Assembly (NCBI GenBank): GCA_934747775.1
Contig: CAKVHA010000006.1
Coordinates: 1 to 64,000 of the forward strand
Direction of reading: 5' to 3'
Length of the DNA: 64,000 bases
Source of the DNA: an uncultured Clostridia bacterium
GTDB taxonomy: Bacteria > Bacillota > Clostridia > Christensenellales > UBA1242
The position numbers and the translations under genes are program-made. The notes beneath the pieces are model-generated. The model had not been told where the DNA came from. It ran no database searches and saw only the letters and a list, made by a program, of their open reading frames with translations. The first letter of the stretch is position 1. Each line of letters opens with the position of its first letter. Of this stretch, positions 53,246-61,920 are shown piece by piece.

Positions 53246-54069
53246 TGAGTATTGAAGTTATTAAAAAACACGGATTTCAATTCAATAAAAAGTTTGGTCA
53301 AAACTTTATTTTTGATACAAATTTACTAAACGCAATTGTGGACGATGCGGGCATAAACAACACCACAACGGTTTTGGAAATTGGTTGTGGTGCTGGCACT
53401 CTTACAAAACAAATTGCAGCAAAAGCAAAGAGAGTGGTGGGTTATGAAATTGACACAAACCTAAAGCCGCTACTAAGAGAAACACTAAACGGTGTAGAAA
53501 ATGCCGAGATTGTGTTTAAAGATGTGATGAGCGAAAAAACAAGCGATATTGAAGAAAAACTTGGCGACGATTATGTGATTATTGCAAATTTACCATATTA
53601 CATAACAACACCAATAATATTCAAGTTTTTAGAAGAAGCAAAACGACTAAAAAGATTGGTTATTATGGTTCAACTAGAAGTTGCCGAAAGGCTTACAGCT
53701 GCCGAAAACACTGCAAACTATGGTGCAATTACGGCACAAATAAAGTACAGAGCAAATGTTAAAATAACCCGCATTGTAAAAAGAAATATGTTTACGCCAG
53801 CCCCTAATGTAGATAGTGCTGTTGTTAGAATAGACTTTGTAAAAAAATATGATATTGCAAATGAAAAATTGTTAAACGACCTTATTAAAGCGGCTTTTCA
53901 AATGCGACGTAAAACACTTGCAAATAATTTAAAATCGTCATTAAAACTAACAACTGAGCAAATAACAACATTATTTGAAAAACTAAATTTATCGCCGTCC
54001 GTTCGCGGTGAAGCCTTAGAAATAGAGCAGTTTGTAGATTTAAGCAACCTTATTAACGAAATTAAATAA
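53245..54069 (+). CDS. rsmA: 16S rRNA A1518/A1519 dimethyltransferase
   Basis: A 274-residue KsgA/RsmA enzyme with KFGQNFIFD, motif I VLEIGCGAGTLT, and catalytic NLPYYITTP. It dimethylates two adenosines in helix 45 of 16S rRNA. The start overlaps the tatD stop (TAATG). Resistance to kasugamycin results from its loss in other bacteria. A terminator with a long stem follows. Confidence 0.95.
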   Translation: MSIEVIKKHGFQFNKKFGQNFIFDTNLLNAIVDDAGINNTTTVLEIGCGAGTLTKQIAAKAKRVVGYEIDTNLKPLLRETLNGVENAEIVFKDVMSEKTSDIEEKLGDDYVIIANLPYYITTPIIFKFLEEAKRLKRLVIMVQLEVAERLTAAENTANYGAITAQIKYRANVKITRIVKRNMFTPAPNVDSAVVRIDFVKKYDIANEKLLNDLIKAAFQMRRKTLANNLKSSLKLTTEQITTLFEKLNLSPSVRGEALEIEQFVDLSNLINEIK

Positions 54070-54090
54070 AATTTAGCAATTGTTAAAATT

Positions 54091-54150
54091 AAAACCTAAA
54101 GTAAAAAAAACATCTAAAATTAAGGTGTAAATTAATACTTTGGGTTTTTT
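54091..54150 (+). terminator. Terminator after rsmA
   Basis: AAAACCTAAAGTA pairs with TACTTTGGGTTTT across a 32-nt loop and is followed by T. Confidence 0.6.
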
Positions 54151-54262
54151 CATACTTATTATACATAAAAAAACAAATTACGCACTAAATTTTAAATTTG
54201 TGTTAAACATTTTTTGTTCCAGCTAATATATAATTAAATAGTATGTGTTTAGGAGGGATAAT

Positions 54263-55165
54263 TTGGGATTTTATAAAAAAACCTTACTTTTAACAAACAA
54301 GCAAAATTTAGATAAGGGTATGGCTGTTTTTAGTATAGAAAAAAACAATAGTGGAGTATTTGGAAGTATTAAAGCTTACGATTTTAATAACAACAACCTT
54401 GTGCTTGCTATTAAGGTAAACGGCGAAAAAATTGTAAAGCAAAATGTGTTTTTAAACGAAAACTCTTTTATGTTTAAACTGGATAACGATTTTAATATAG
54501 ACGCAAAATTAGGCTGTGTTTTATGTAGTCATTTAGGCGATGAGTATAAGCCTCTTTTGTGGGGTGTGAGCGGTGAAAAAGCGGAGTTTTGTAAAGATGT
54601 TGTTGCAAAGCTAAATAAACAAAATCTAGTTTTAAAACAACAGCAAAAAACACCTGAAATAAAGCCGCAAATTAACACTTTGCATAGCAGTGAAAATAGT
54701 ACTATGCAAAGTGCAAATATTGCAACTCAAACCGAGCAGAATTTAGTAAAGGATAAATCGCAGCTTTTTGAAGCCTCAGACGAAGAAATTAACGAAACTA
54801 TAGACAAAGAATTAAATGAGACGCAAGACTTTTTTGAGCTTATTAGTGGGCAAATAGAAGAGTTGTTTTCAAAGTATCCGTTAGATGAAAACTTGGCAAA
54901 AATTATTCCTAATTCTAAGTGGGTTAGGGTGGACTATGACAACACTGGAAAGCAGTACATATTTGGGCTTATTTACGAAAATGATAATTTAAAATATATT
55001 GCTTATGGTGTTCCAGGTACATTTGGAGTTGAACCACCAGAAGATATGAAAAAGTACAGCCAGTGGTTGCCTTGTGATACAAATAATCCAGAAATTGGCT
55101 TTTGGGTGATGTTTCAAAACTCTAGCACTGGCGAAACCGTGTTGATTGATGATATGGCAATGTAA
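54263..55165 (+). CDS. Unknown protein, 300 residues
   Basis: The N-terminal domain (about 1-110) is beta-rich (KKTLLLTNKQN, then GVFGSIKAYDF). A Gln/Asn/Glu-rich linker (about 115-195) leads to a C-terminal domain with conserved Trp and Gly (SKWVRVDYD, then GFWVMFQ). I chose TTG 54263 because AGGAGGG sits 5 nt upstream; an earlier GTG at 54245 precedes that site and cannot be used with it. It may belong to a conserved Firmicutes hypothetical family, but I cannot name it. Confidence 0.7.
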   Translation: MGFYKKTLLLTNKQNLDKGMAVFSIEKNNSGVFGSIKAYDFNNNNLVLAIKVNGEKIVKQNVFLNENSFMFKLDNDFNIDAKLGCVLCSHLGDEYKPLLWGVSGEKAEFCKDVVAKLNKQNLVLKQQQKTPEIKPQINTLHSSENSTMQSANIATQTEQNLVKDKSQLFEASDEEINETIDKELNETQDFFELISGQIEELFSKYPLDENLAKIIPNSKWVRVDYDNTGKQYIFGLIYENDNLKYIAYGVPGTFGVEPPEDMKKYSQWLPCDTNNPEIGFWVMFQNSSTGETVLIDDMAM

Positions 55166-55296
55166 AATAATGTGTATTAATTCCAAAAAAGGTTATACTT
55201 ATATATAAATGTAAATTAAAATAATTGACTTAAACCAAATAATTTGCTAATATAATTTTGCATTTAATAATATTTCTAGATTTTTATGGAGTTAAT

Positions 55297-56757
55297 ATGA
55301 AAAAATTTATAACAAACTTGGTTTTAGTGATTTGTTTGTGTGCTACACTTTTGTGTGCGTGCGGCAAATCAGGATTGAAAGATAACCCAGCCACAGATGC
55401 CCAAATTTATGGTAATGGCGGATATGCGGTTGTGAAAGGCGATTACTTGTACTACACAAATGGCTTTGTAAGCGATTACACGACCAGCCTTTCAAACTAC
55501 AAAAAAGATAACGTTTTTGGAAAAGTAACCTATGGCGCAATATATCGCACAAAACTAGATGGTTCTAAAATTTCAAAAGACGACAATGGCTTTTTAACTA
55601 GCACCGAACGCGTTGTTCCTAAAGTTGTTGGTTTTGATAATGGCGGATTTTATATTGTTGGCGATTACATTTACTATGGCACACCATATATGCAAAAAAA
55701 TGCAGATGGCAAACTTCAAAATGATAGGGTTTCGTTTAACCGCATTAAAATAGACGGAACAGGAAACAAAGAGTTTTATGTTAGTGGTGAAGATGTTAAA
55801 GATATCGAATGGAAAGTATATAACTACAACGGAAACGCATATTTAGTTGTTATAGAAGACAAAAAAGTAACTTCAGTTTACTTTGAAGGCAAAAAAGTTG
55901 TTACAAAGCAACTTGCCAAAGAAACAACGAGTGTTGTTTTAAATGATAGCACAACACCACTAAACGACTTTGTATATTACACTCGTGCTATTGGTGAAGA
56001 CGAAAAAGGCTTCTCAACATCAGGCAATTTGCTTTGCCGTGCAAGTTTTGTTAGCGGCACAGAAACTGCTTATGAAGACTCACAAAGCAAAGTTTTAACC
56101 TACACAGTTGTGGGGTACAGCAACAACAAAATTTATTATACAGCAAAAAATAGCATTGCTTACTTGTATGCACAAAATGCAAGTGAAAGTTTAAATAGTA
56201 ATTCAAACAAACCTATTCAACTTAGCGATACAGATTATTCAAATTACTACTTCATTGCTGGCGGAAACCCATATAGTGTAGCAGCGCTAAATAGTGATAA
56301 AGAATTAGTATTAATTACAAATATAAATGGAGCTCCAGTTCCAACAGCAGTTGCTTCTAACATCTCTACAGTTGTTGGCGTTCGTGGTGACTATGTTTAC
56401 TACATCGATAGCTCGCTATTAAAACGTGTTAATTTAACAGAAAGAACAACTGAAACGGTAAGTAATGTTGGTGATGCTAGCGGCAAAACATTTATGTTGT
56501 CCGATGTAAACACAGTGGATATTGGCGACCAAAACGACGATAGATTTGTTTATATCTTTGCAAGCTATACATCTGCTACTAAAGAAACCGATGCTGATGG
56601 CAAAGAAACAGAAATTAAATCTTATTATCTAAACCGCATTGACCTTCTAACAGGTGAAAAGGTTGCAGAGTTTGTTGGTGTTATGGATAAGAATCATCTT
56701 CCAGCCGAACCAACTGCCGACGAAACAACTGGCAAAAAAGATAAATGGATATACTAA
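55297..56757 (+). CDS. Large lipoprotein with beta-propeller-like repeats
   Basis: A 486-residue protein with a lipoprotein signal peptide (lipobox LLCAC, near residue 22). The mature part has repeated strand patterns with YxxGDYLYYTN, VGDYIYYGT, NDFVYYTR and RGDYVYYID, resembling the DUF5050/prolow-density-like six-bladed propeller family. It is probably surface-exposed. I chose ATG 55297 because a GGAG site precedes it and the signal peptide begins here; an upstream in-frame start at 55258 would add a non-signal extension. Confidence 0.78.
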   Translation: MKKFITNLVLVICLCATLLCACGKSGLKDNPATDAQIYGNGGYAVVKGDYLYYTNGFVSDYTTSLSNYKKDNVFGKVTYGAIYRTKLDGSKISKDDNGFLTSTERVVPKVVGFDNGGFYIVGDYIYYGTPYMQKNADGKLQNDRVSFNRIKIDGTGNKEFYVSGEDVKDIEWKVYNYNGNAYLVVIEDKKVTSVYFEGKKVVTKQLAKETTSVVLNDSTTPLNDFVYYTRAIGEDEKGFSTSGNLLCRASFVSGTETAYEDSQSKVLTYTVVGYSNNKIYYTAKNSIAYLYAQNASESLNSNSNKPIQLSDTDYSNYYFIAGGNPYSVAALNSDKELVLITNINGAPVPTAVASNISTVVGVRGDYVYYIDSSLLKRVNLTERTTETVSNVGDASGKTFMLSDVNTVDIGDQNDDRFVYIFASYTSATKETDADGKETEIKSYYLNRIDLLTGEKVAEFVGVMDKNHLPAEPTADETTGKKDKWIY

Positions 56758-56785
56758 TAAATATATAATATTATAATATATCATT

Positions 56786-56815
56786 AAAATCATCACGAAA
56801 TGTGGTGATTTTTTC
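56786..56815 (+). terminator. Terminator
   Basis: AAAATCATCAC pairs with GTGGTGATTTT and is followed by T. Confidence 0.85.
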
Positions 56816-56918
56816 TTTTCATTTTAAAAAGTTTAAATTCATTTTAAATAATATAAAAAGACTTTTTTAATTGGTTAATGTTTTATAAAACGAACTATAA
56901 CTATTATTTCTAAGTATT

Positions 56919-56925
56919 TTCGACA
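56919..56925 (-). promoter_or_regulatory. Perfect Spo0A (0A) box upstream of spo0A
   Basis: TTCGACA on the plus strand is TGTCGAA on the minus strand, an exact 7-bp 0A box, 126 bp before the spo0A start. It fits autoregulation. Confidence 0.55.
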
Positions 56926-57050
56926 ATTTTCTAATTGCTTGTGTAAAATTTTTTAAGTTACTACAAAATATGTTGTTGGTTTGTGTTGGACAATTAATTT
57001 TTAGGTGCTAACATAGGTGTAACAAAAAAACAAAAAGGAAAAGATATAAA

Positions 57051-57806
57051 ATGAAAAATTTTAAAATTGTAGTTGTAGATAACAACGACGAACTTCAAAA
57101 AGGCATTAAAGATTATTATGCCGCAAACGAAAATGTACAAGTGGAAGAAAATTTTAACGATGTAAATAGAGCGTTGGAATATATTAAAGCCAATGATGTG
57201 GATATTGTGATAACAGACTTAATTTTGCCCAATACCGACGGTTACAATTTAATTGAAAACCTTAAAGCAATGGAAAATTGTCCAAAAATTATTGTTGCTT
57301 CGGCAATATTTGAAGACCAGTTTATAAAGCGTGCTTTCTCGCTTGGTGTAAATTATTATATGATTAAGCCAATTGATTACAAGCTTTTAGATGTTAGAAT
57401 AGAAGAGATTTTAAATAACGACGACAATATGGAACTTAGAAAGCGTCCAATTAGAAACAAGCAGCTTGAAGAGAAAATTACAAACATATTTATTACGGTT
57501 GGCATTCCAGCGCATATTAAGGGCTATCAGTTTTTAAGAGAAGCAATTAAAATGGCTATTGATAATCCAGATATCATAAACTCCATTACAAAAAGATTGT
57601 ATCCTAGCATTGCTGAACGCTTTGAAACCAGTTCTAGCAAAGTAGAGCGCGCTATTCGTCACGCAATAGAAGTTGCTTGGAACAGGGGAAAAATTGAAAA
57701 CATTAATTCGTTGTTTGGCGTAAGAGTTTATAGCAACAATGAAAAGCCTACAAATGGCGAATTCATTGCACTTGTAGCAGACAAAATGTTGATTGAAGGT
57801 GCTTAA
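57051..57806 (+). CDS. spo0A: Sporulation response regulator Spo0A
   Basis: A 251-residue master regulator of sporulation. The N-terminal receiver (about 1-125) has Asp10, the phosphoacceptor Asp56 (ITDLILPN), and Lys near residue 104 (MIKPID). The C-terminal Spo0A_C DNA-binding domain (about 140-250) has the recognition helix region SSSKVERAIRHAIEVAWNRG and GVRVYSNNEKPTNGEFIA. GGAAAAG precedes ATG. SpoIVB, the usual upstream neighbour, is missing here. A candidate 0A box is upstream. Confidence 0.96.
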   Translation: MKNFKIVVVDNNDELQKGIKDYYAANENVQVEENFNDVNRALEYIKANDVDIVITDLILPNTDGYNLIENLKAMENCPKIIVASAIFEDQFIKRAFSLGVNYYMIKPIDYKLLDVRIEEILNNDDNMELRKRPIRNKQLEEKITNIFITVGIPAHIKGYQFLREAIKMAIDNPDIINSITKRLYPSIAERFETSSSKVERAIRHAIEVAWNRGKIENINSLFGVRVYSNNEKPTNGEFIALVADKMLIEGA

Positions 57807-57917
57807 AATAGCTTGATAATTATAAAATAATATTTTTTGGAAATTTTATGTAATAATTAGTTTACAAAATTATTATATAGTGTATAATAATGTAAGTTAA
57901 AAATTAAGGAGACTATT

Positions 57918-58472
57918 ATGAAATCACAATACATAAAATGTCCAAGATGTGAATTGAATTATATTCTTAAAAAAGACAAGTACTGCGATGTTTGTAAGCA
58001 GGAAATGAAGGCTGGATGCTTAGAGGAAAACGACTTAGATGATTTTGAGGAAGGAATGGAACTTTGCCCAATCTGCAAAGTTAACTATTTAAGCGAAGGC
58101 GAAACTATTTGCCCAACTTGCCAAGAAGAACAACTTGCCTATGATAAGGACGAAGATGTTGATTGGAAATCTGTTGTTGAAAATCAAACCGAAGAAGATG
58201 ACGATGATTTAGATTTGCTTCCTGTTGAGGATAATGACGAAATTAGTGAAGAAATGGACAACGCCTTTGCTAAAGACTTAGATGAAGATTTTGCCGATGA
58301 AGAGAAGGAAGAGGAAGAATATTACGATGATCTAGATGACGACTTTGATGATTCGATAAACGACGATGATATTGACGACGATGATATTGACGACGATGAA
58401 GATGACGACGATGAAGACAATGACGATGACGACGATGATGAAGACGATGATGACGAAGATGAGGATTTTTAG
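57918..58472 (+). CDS. Zinc-ribbon protein with a long Asp/Glu tail, unknown function
   Basis: A 184-residue protein with four CxxC zinc-knuckle pairs in its first 76 residues (CPRC, CDVC, CPIC, CPTC) forming two zinc ribbons, then an acidic tail of about 95 residues that is almost wholly Asp and Glu from about residue 93. I do not know a family with this combination. The tail may bind basic proteins or DNA-binding proteins, as RNA polymerase delta does, but sequence similarity to RpoE is absent. AAGGAG precedes ATG. It lies between spo0A and veg. Confidence 0.72.
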   Translation: MKSQYIKCPRCELNYILKKDKYCDVCKQEMKAGCLEENDLDDFEEGMELCPICKVNYLSEGETICPTCQEEQLAYDKDEDVDWKSVVENQTEEDDDDLDLLPVEDNDEISEEMDNAFAKDLDEDFADEEKEEEEYYDDLDDDFDDSINDDDIDDDDIDDDEDDDDEDNDDDDDDEDDDDEDEDF

Positions 58473-58490
58473 GTATTGAAAACCATTTTA

Positions 58491-58521
58491 AAAATGAGCC
58501 AATTTATGTGGCTCATTTTTT
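58491..58521 (+). terminator. Terminator
   Basis: AAAAATGAGCCA pairs with TGGCTCATTTTT. Confidence 0.85.
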
Positions 58522-58588
58522 ATAACCACACGCGATGCATAATTTTGGCAGAATTTGGAAATAATGCTAAAAAGGAAAGGTGGAAGTT

Positions 58589-58807
58589 ATGTCGTATTCC
58601 GAAATAAAACAAAGCATAGAAAATATGTATGGAAAAACCGTGTTGTGTGAAATAAATAGGGGGCGAAATAAAATAGTAAAAGTGCCAATTGTTATTAATC
58701 AGGTTTATTCGCAAATGTTTACAATAGAACCGCTTGAAAAAGTGGAGTTAGACAGAAAGAGTTTTTCGTATAGCGATGTTATGTGTGGCGACATAAAGTT
58801 TTTGTAA
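58589..58807 (+). CDS. veg: Veg-family protein
   Basis: A 72-residue protein of the Veg family, which in Bacillus stimulates biofilm matrix genes. Conserved features are the N-terminal MSYSEIKQSIENM, the NRGRNK stretch and the SYSDVMCGDI end. I chose ATG 58589 because the ribosome site AAAGGTGG overlaps the upstream GTG (58580). Strong translation signals fit the known high expression of veg. Confidence 0.88.
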   Translation: MSYSEIKQSIENMYGKTVLCEINRGRNKIVKVPIVINQVYSQMFTIEPLEKVELDRKSFSYSDVMCGDIKFL

Positions 58808-58838
58808 ATTTTTTATAGGATTAAGTTATAATTAAAAA

Positions 58839-58880
58839 ACTCCCTTAATACAATATAACAACAAAACTTTTAGGGGGTTT
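58839..58880 (+). promoter_or_regulatory. Hairpin that may hide the sipL ribosome site
   Basis: AAACTCCCTTAA can pair with TTTAGGGGGTTT (with mismatches), which contains the AGGGGG ribosome site 5 bp before ATG 58885. This would lower translation unless opened. Untested. Confidence 0.4.
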
Positions 58881-58884
58881 TAAT

Positions 58885-60408
58885 ATGGCATTCGAACCAA
58901 ACTTCGAAAAAATTACAGCAAGTTATAGAAAAAATTTAGGAAGTACACAAGCGCAAATTGATTGTAAATTGCCTATTTCAGACGAAGTGGATAGGGTTGT
59001 TTGTAGCAACGCAAAAGCATATGTGACAAACACCGAAATTGTGGGCAAGGATATTAATTACACTGGTTACGTTTCATTTCAAGCAATATATGTAAACAAA
59101 AACAACGAGCCTATGGCAATGGACTACACTGCGGAATTTAAAGAAACATATCCGCTAGGGCAAGAAAACACATTAGTGCCGGTTGTTGCGGTAAATGTAG
59201 TTGATGTAAAAACCGATGTTTTGGGCGGTGAAATTAGAGTTGTTGCTATTTTAGAAAGTACAATTGATGCAATATACAGCGAAACAAACAATGTTTTAGT
59301 TGATGTGGCAGGTGATAACTTTTTCACTAAAAAGGATTTAATAAATTATTCAACATTTGCTGGTGTTGTGCAAAACAAATTTGACCAAACCTTTGATGTT
59401 GAAATAAAAGAGGGTGTAAACAAGGTTTTGTCGGTTTGTCCAAGTGCTTATGTTGATGCTGTGGAAGTAAACGACAGATTTTTAACGGTAAAAGGTGGAG
59501 TGTGTATTGACGTCTGCTATGTGGCGGATAATAATATGGTTAGAACCGTACAAAACAAATTTGATATAACTCAAGAAGTTGCAAGCGATGATATAAATGT
59601 GGATAGCTTTGTACAAAGCATTCTTGCAATCGCCTACAACGATATTAAAATTACAACATCAATTGATACGGATATGGCTATTGTTAATGTGTTCTTGCCA
59701 ATGCTTTACACTGGCTATGTGTTTACTAAAAATACAACCGAAATTGTAACCGACTTATTTAGCGCAACACATTTTACAAATATCAACGTAAATAGTATGC
59801 AAAATATGCAAAACTATAATGAGTTGGCTTTTGATGATAAAATTGGCGGCAATGTGACCATTCAAGACACAGAGCCATTTATAGACGAAGTGCTTGGTGT
59901 TTGTTGTGGAAATATTACACTAGCAAATTCCGAAATTAACGACGGCAATTTGGTGGTTGAAGGTGTAGCACACACTGCTGTGTTATATCAAAATAAAGAG
60001 CTTGATATGATATGTTCGGTTGAAGTGGAAATGCCATTCTCGCTATCTGCTCCTGTAGAATATGAAAACAATATTACGCCAATTACATATGTGTCCCTTT
60101 GCGACGTGTTTGCTAGGGCTAGAAGGGGTAAGGAAATTGAAGTTACTGCAAATGTTATGGTGTATAATAATTTCTTTGAAAACAATAAAGATGCAGTTAT
60201 TACACTAGTTACTGAAGAAGATGAGATACCAGAAGAAGAATGTGCTTTATCTATATATTTAGCAAAAGATGGCGATACAATTTGGGATATAGCAAAAGAG
60301 CTTAGGGTTTCGCCGGAAAAGGTTATGGAACAAAATCCAGATTTGTCCGACCCAATCGCGGCTGGAACAAGAATAGTAATTTATCGCCAAAAACAAGTAG
60401 AGTATTAA
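58885..60408 (+). CDS. sipL: SipL-like spore morphogenetic protein (SPOCS/DUF3794 + LysM)
   Basis: A 507-residue protein with DUF3794/SPOCS-type repeats (FQAIYVNKNNEPM, then VKGGVCIDVCYVADNNMV, then VEGVAHTAVLYQNKELD) and a C-terminal LysM domain (about 458-503: YLAKDGDTIWDIAKELRVS). In Clostridioides difficile SipL links SpoIVA to the coat and is required for coat encasement. Length and order of domains match SipL (about 520 residues). AGGGGG precedes ATG and a hairpin may mask it. It ends at a terminator. Confidence 0.9.
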   Translation: MAFEPNFEKITASYRKNLGSTQAQIDCKLPISDEVDRVVCSNAKAYVTNTEIVGKDINYTGYVSFQAIYVNKNNEPMAMDYTAEFKETYPLGQENTLVPVVAVNVVDVKTDVLGGEIRVVAILESTIDAIYSETNNVLVDVAGDNFFTKKDLINYSTFAGVVQNKFDQTFDVEIKEGVNKVLSVCPSAYVDAVEVNDRFLTVKGGVCIDVCYVADNNMVRTVQNKFDITQEVASDDINVDSFVQSILAIAYNDIKITTSIDTDMAIVNVFLPMLYTGYVFTKNTTEIVTDLFSATHFTNINVNSMQNMQNYNELAFDDKIGGNVTIQDTEPFIDEVLGVCCGNITLANSEINDGNLVVEGVAHTAVLYQNKELDMICSVEVEMPFSLSAPVEYENNITPITYVSLCDVFARARRGKEIEVTANVMVYNNFFENNKDAVITLVTEEDEIPEEECALSIYLAKDGDTIWDIAKELRVSPEKVMEQNPDLSDPIAAGTRIVIYRQKQVEY

Positions 60409-60429
60409 TGCCGTATTTTCCCTATATTT

Positions 60430-60457
60430 AAGCAAGTCACATTGACTTGCTTTTTTG
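60430..60457 (+). terminator. Terminator after sipL
   Basis: AAGCAAGTCA pairs with TGACTTGCTT and is followed by T. Confidence 0.85.
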
Positions 60458-60751
60458 TGTTTTAAATATAGTTTTTAAATATGAATAGTGGTGTTTAAAA
60501 AAATGATAAAACTGTATTTATTTAATAAAAACCAGCTTTTTAATTAAAAATATTGCAGATTTAATATGTTTAAGACCTTATTTTAATTATTTTTAGCCTA
60601 AAACACTATGTTTTGGTAATTTGATACATACTTTTTGACATAAAGTAAGGATTAATTATGAATTTAATGTAAATTTATTTAAAAATTAATGTAAATATGT
60701 ATACTTTGTGGCTATTTAGTTAATAATCAGATAGTTTTTAGGGGTGAAATT
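60458..60751. other. Gene-free interval before spoIIR
   Basis: No gene is seen. The interval is AT-rich and should hold the forespore promoter of spoIIR, but I could not identify a convincing sigma-F site. Confidence 0.4.
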
Positions 60752-61276
60752 ATGAAAAAACTAATGATTGTTTTGTTTTCAATGTTTTTGGTATTAAGTT
60801 GTGCAGGTTGTGGGAGTGTTGTTGCAAAGTGCGGAGATTGTAATGATTATTTTAGAGTACATATAAGAGCAAATTCTAATTCCGATATTGACCAAGATAT
60901 TAAGTATTATGTTAAAGATGTGGTGGTGACATATCTTACGCCATATTTAAAAGACTGCACGTCCAAAGATGATGTGATAAGTGTTGTAAATTCAAAACTA
61001 GATGATATAAAAAACGTTGTTGACGGTGTTTTGTGTGAAAAAGGATTTGATTATGTTTGCTGTGTTGAAATAAATAATGAGTTTTTCCCAACAAAATCAT
61101 ATGAAAACCTTACATTAAAGGCCGATTATTATGATGCGCTAATAATAAAGTTGGGTACTGGAACTGGGCAAAATTGGTGGTGTGTAATGTATCCTAATAT
61201 TTGTTTTAACGAACCTACTAATGTGGTATATAAAAGCAAAATCAAGGAAATAATTAAAAAGTTAAAAGGGGAATAA
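60752..61276 (+). CDS. spoIIR: Stage II sporulation protein R
   Basis: A 174-residue signalling protein that crosses into the intermembrane space and triggers SpoIIGA to process pro-sigma-E. It has a signal sequence with a lipobox-like LSCAGC (residues 16-20), then the conserved FRVHIRANSNSDIDQDIKYYVKD, FDYVCCVEINNEFFPTKSY and QNWWCVMYPNICF segments. The possible lipid anchor is unusual, since SpoIIR in Bacillus is secreted. GGGGTG precedes ATG. sleB follows 2 bp after the stop. Confidence 0.92.
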   Translation: MKKLMIVLFSMFLVLSCAGCGSVVAKCGDCNDYFRVHIRANSNSDIDQDIKYYVKDVVVTYLTPYLKDCTSKDDVISVVNSKLDDIKNVVDGVLCEKGFDYVCCVEINNEFFPTKSYENLTLKADYYDALIIKLGTGTGQNWWCVMYPNICFNEPTNVVYKSKIKEIIKKLKGE

Positions 61277-61278
61277 TT

Positions 61279-61911
61279 ATGAAAAGAAATTTTGCTTTAG
61301 TTTTGGTGCTGATTTTGTGTTTGATGTCGGTTATTAATTTTTTTAACCTTAATTATGTGTATGCCGATACGACGCGTGCAAGACAAGTGCAAGAGCGTTT
61401 AATTCAATATGGATATTATTCGGGAGAAGTGAATGGATATTATGACGATGCAACAGTTGGAGCGCTAAAACGCTTTCAAGCAGATAACGGGCTTAATGTT
61501 ACTGGTGCTGTGGATAGTAAAACAGCGAGTGCTCTTGGAATATATATGAGCAACCAAGAAAGCTACGATTTGTATTTACTTGCAAAATGCGTTCACGCGG
61601 AAGCTCGAGGAGAGAGCTATATAGGCAAAGTTGCGGTTGCGGCTGTTATACTAAATAGGGTTGCTAGTCCAGACTTTCCAAACACAGTGTATGGAGTAAT
61701 ATATCAGCCGTGGGCGTTTACTTGTACGCACGATGGGCAGATAGACCTAGAACCAGATAATGCTTCATATCAAGCTGCTCAAGATGCGCTTAATGGTTGG
61801 GATCCAACATATGGCTGTATTTATTATTACAACCCGGCAATAGCAACATCGAGTTGGATTTTTAATAGGCAAATTGTTACAACGATTGGTGATCACGTAT
61901 TCTGTGTTTAG
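61279..61911 (+). CDS. sleB: Spore cortex-lytic enzyme SleB
   Basis: A 210-residue lytic transglycosylase that degrades cortex peptidoglycan during germination. It has a signal peptide (residues 1-29, YVYA cleavage), a PG_binding_1 domain (about 33-88, TTRARQVQERL to GAVDSKTASALG) and a SleB/Hydrolase_2 domain (about 97-210) with Glu108/Glu112 in HAEARGES as catalytic candidates and FTCTHDGQ. ypeB, needed for SleB stability, follows 9 bp downstream, so they form the usual sleB-ypeB operon. Confidence 0.95.
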   Translation: MKRNFALVLVLILCLMSVINFFNLNYVYADTTRARQVQERLIQYGYYSGEVNGYYDDATVGALKRFQADNGLNVTGAVDSKTASALGIYMSNQESYDLYLLAKCVHAEARGESYIGKVAVAAVILNRVASPDFPNTVYGVIYQPWAFTCTHDGQIDLEPDNASYQAAQDALNGWDPTYGCIYYYNPAIATSSWIFNRQIVTTIGDHVFCV

Positions 61912-61920
61912 TGAGGTTTT

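Noticed and set aside
58220..58470. GAT/GAC/GAA repeats as a DNA-level microsatellite of interest
   Set aside because: They simply encode the acidic tail with mixed codons; the finding is kept at protein level.
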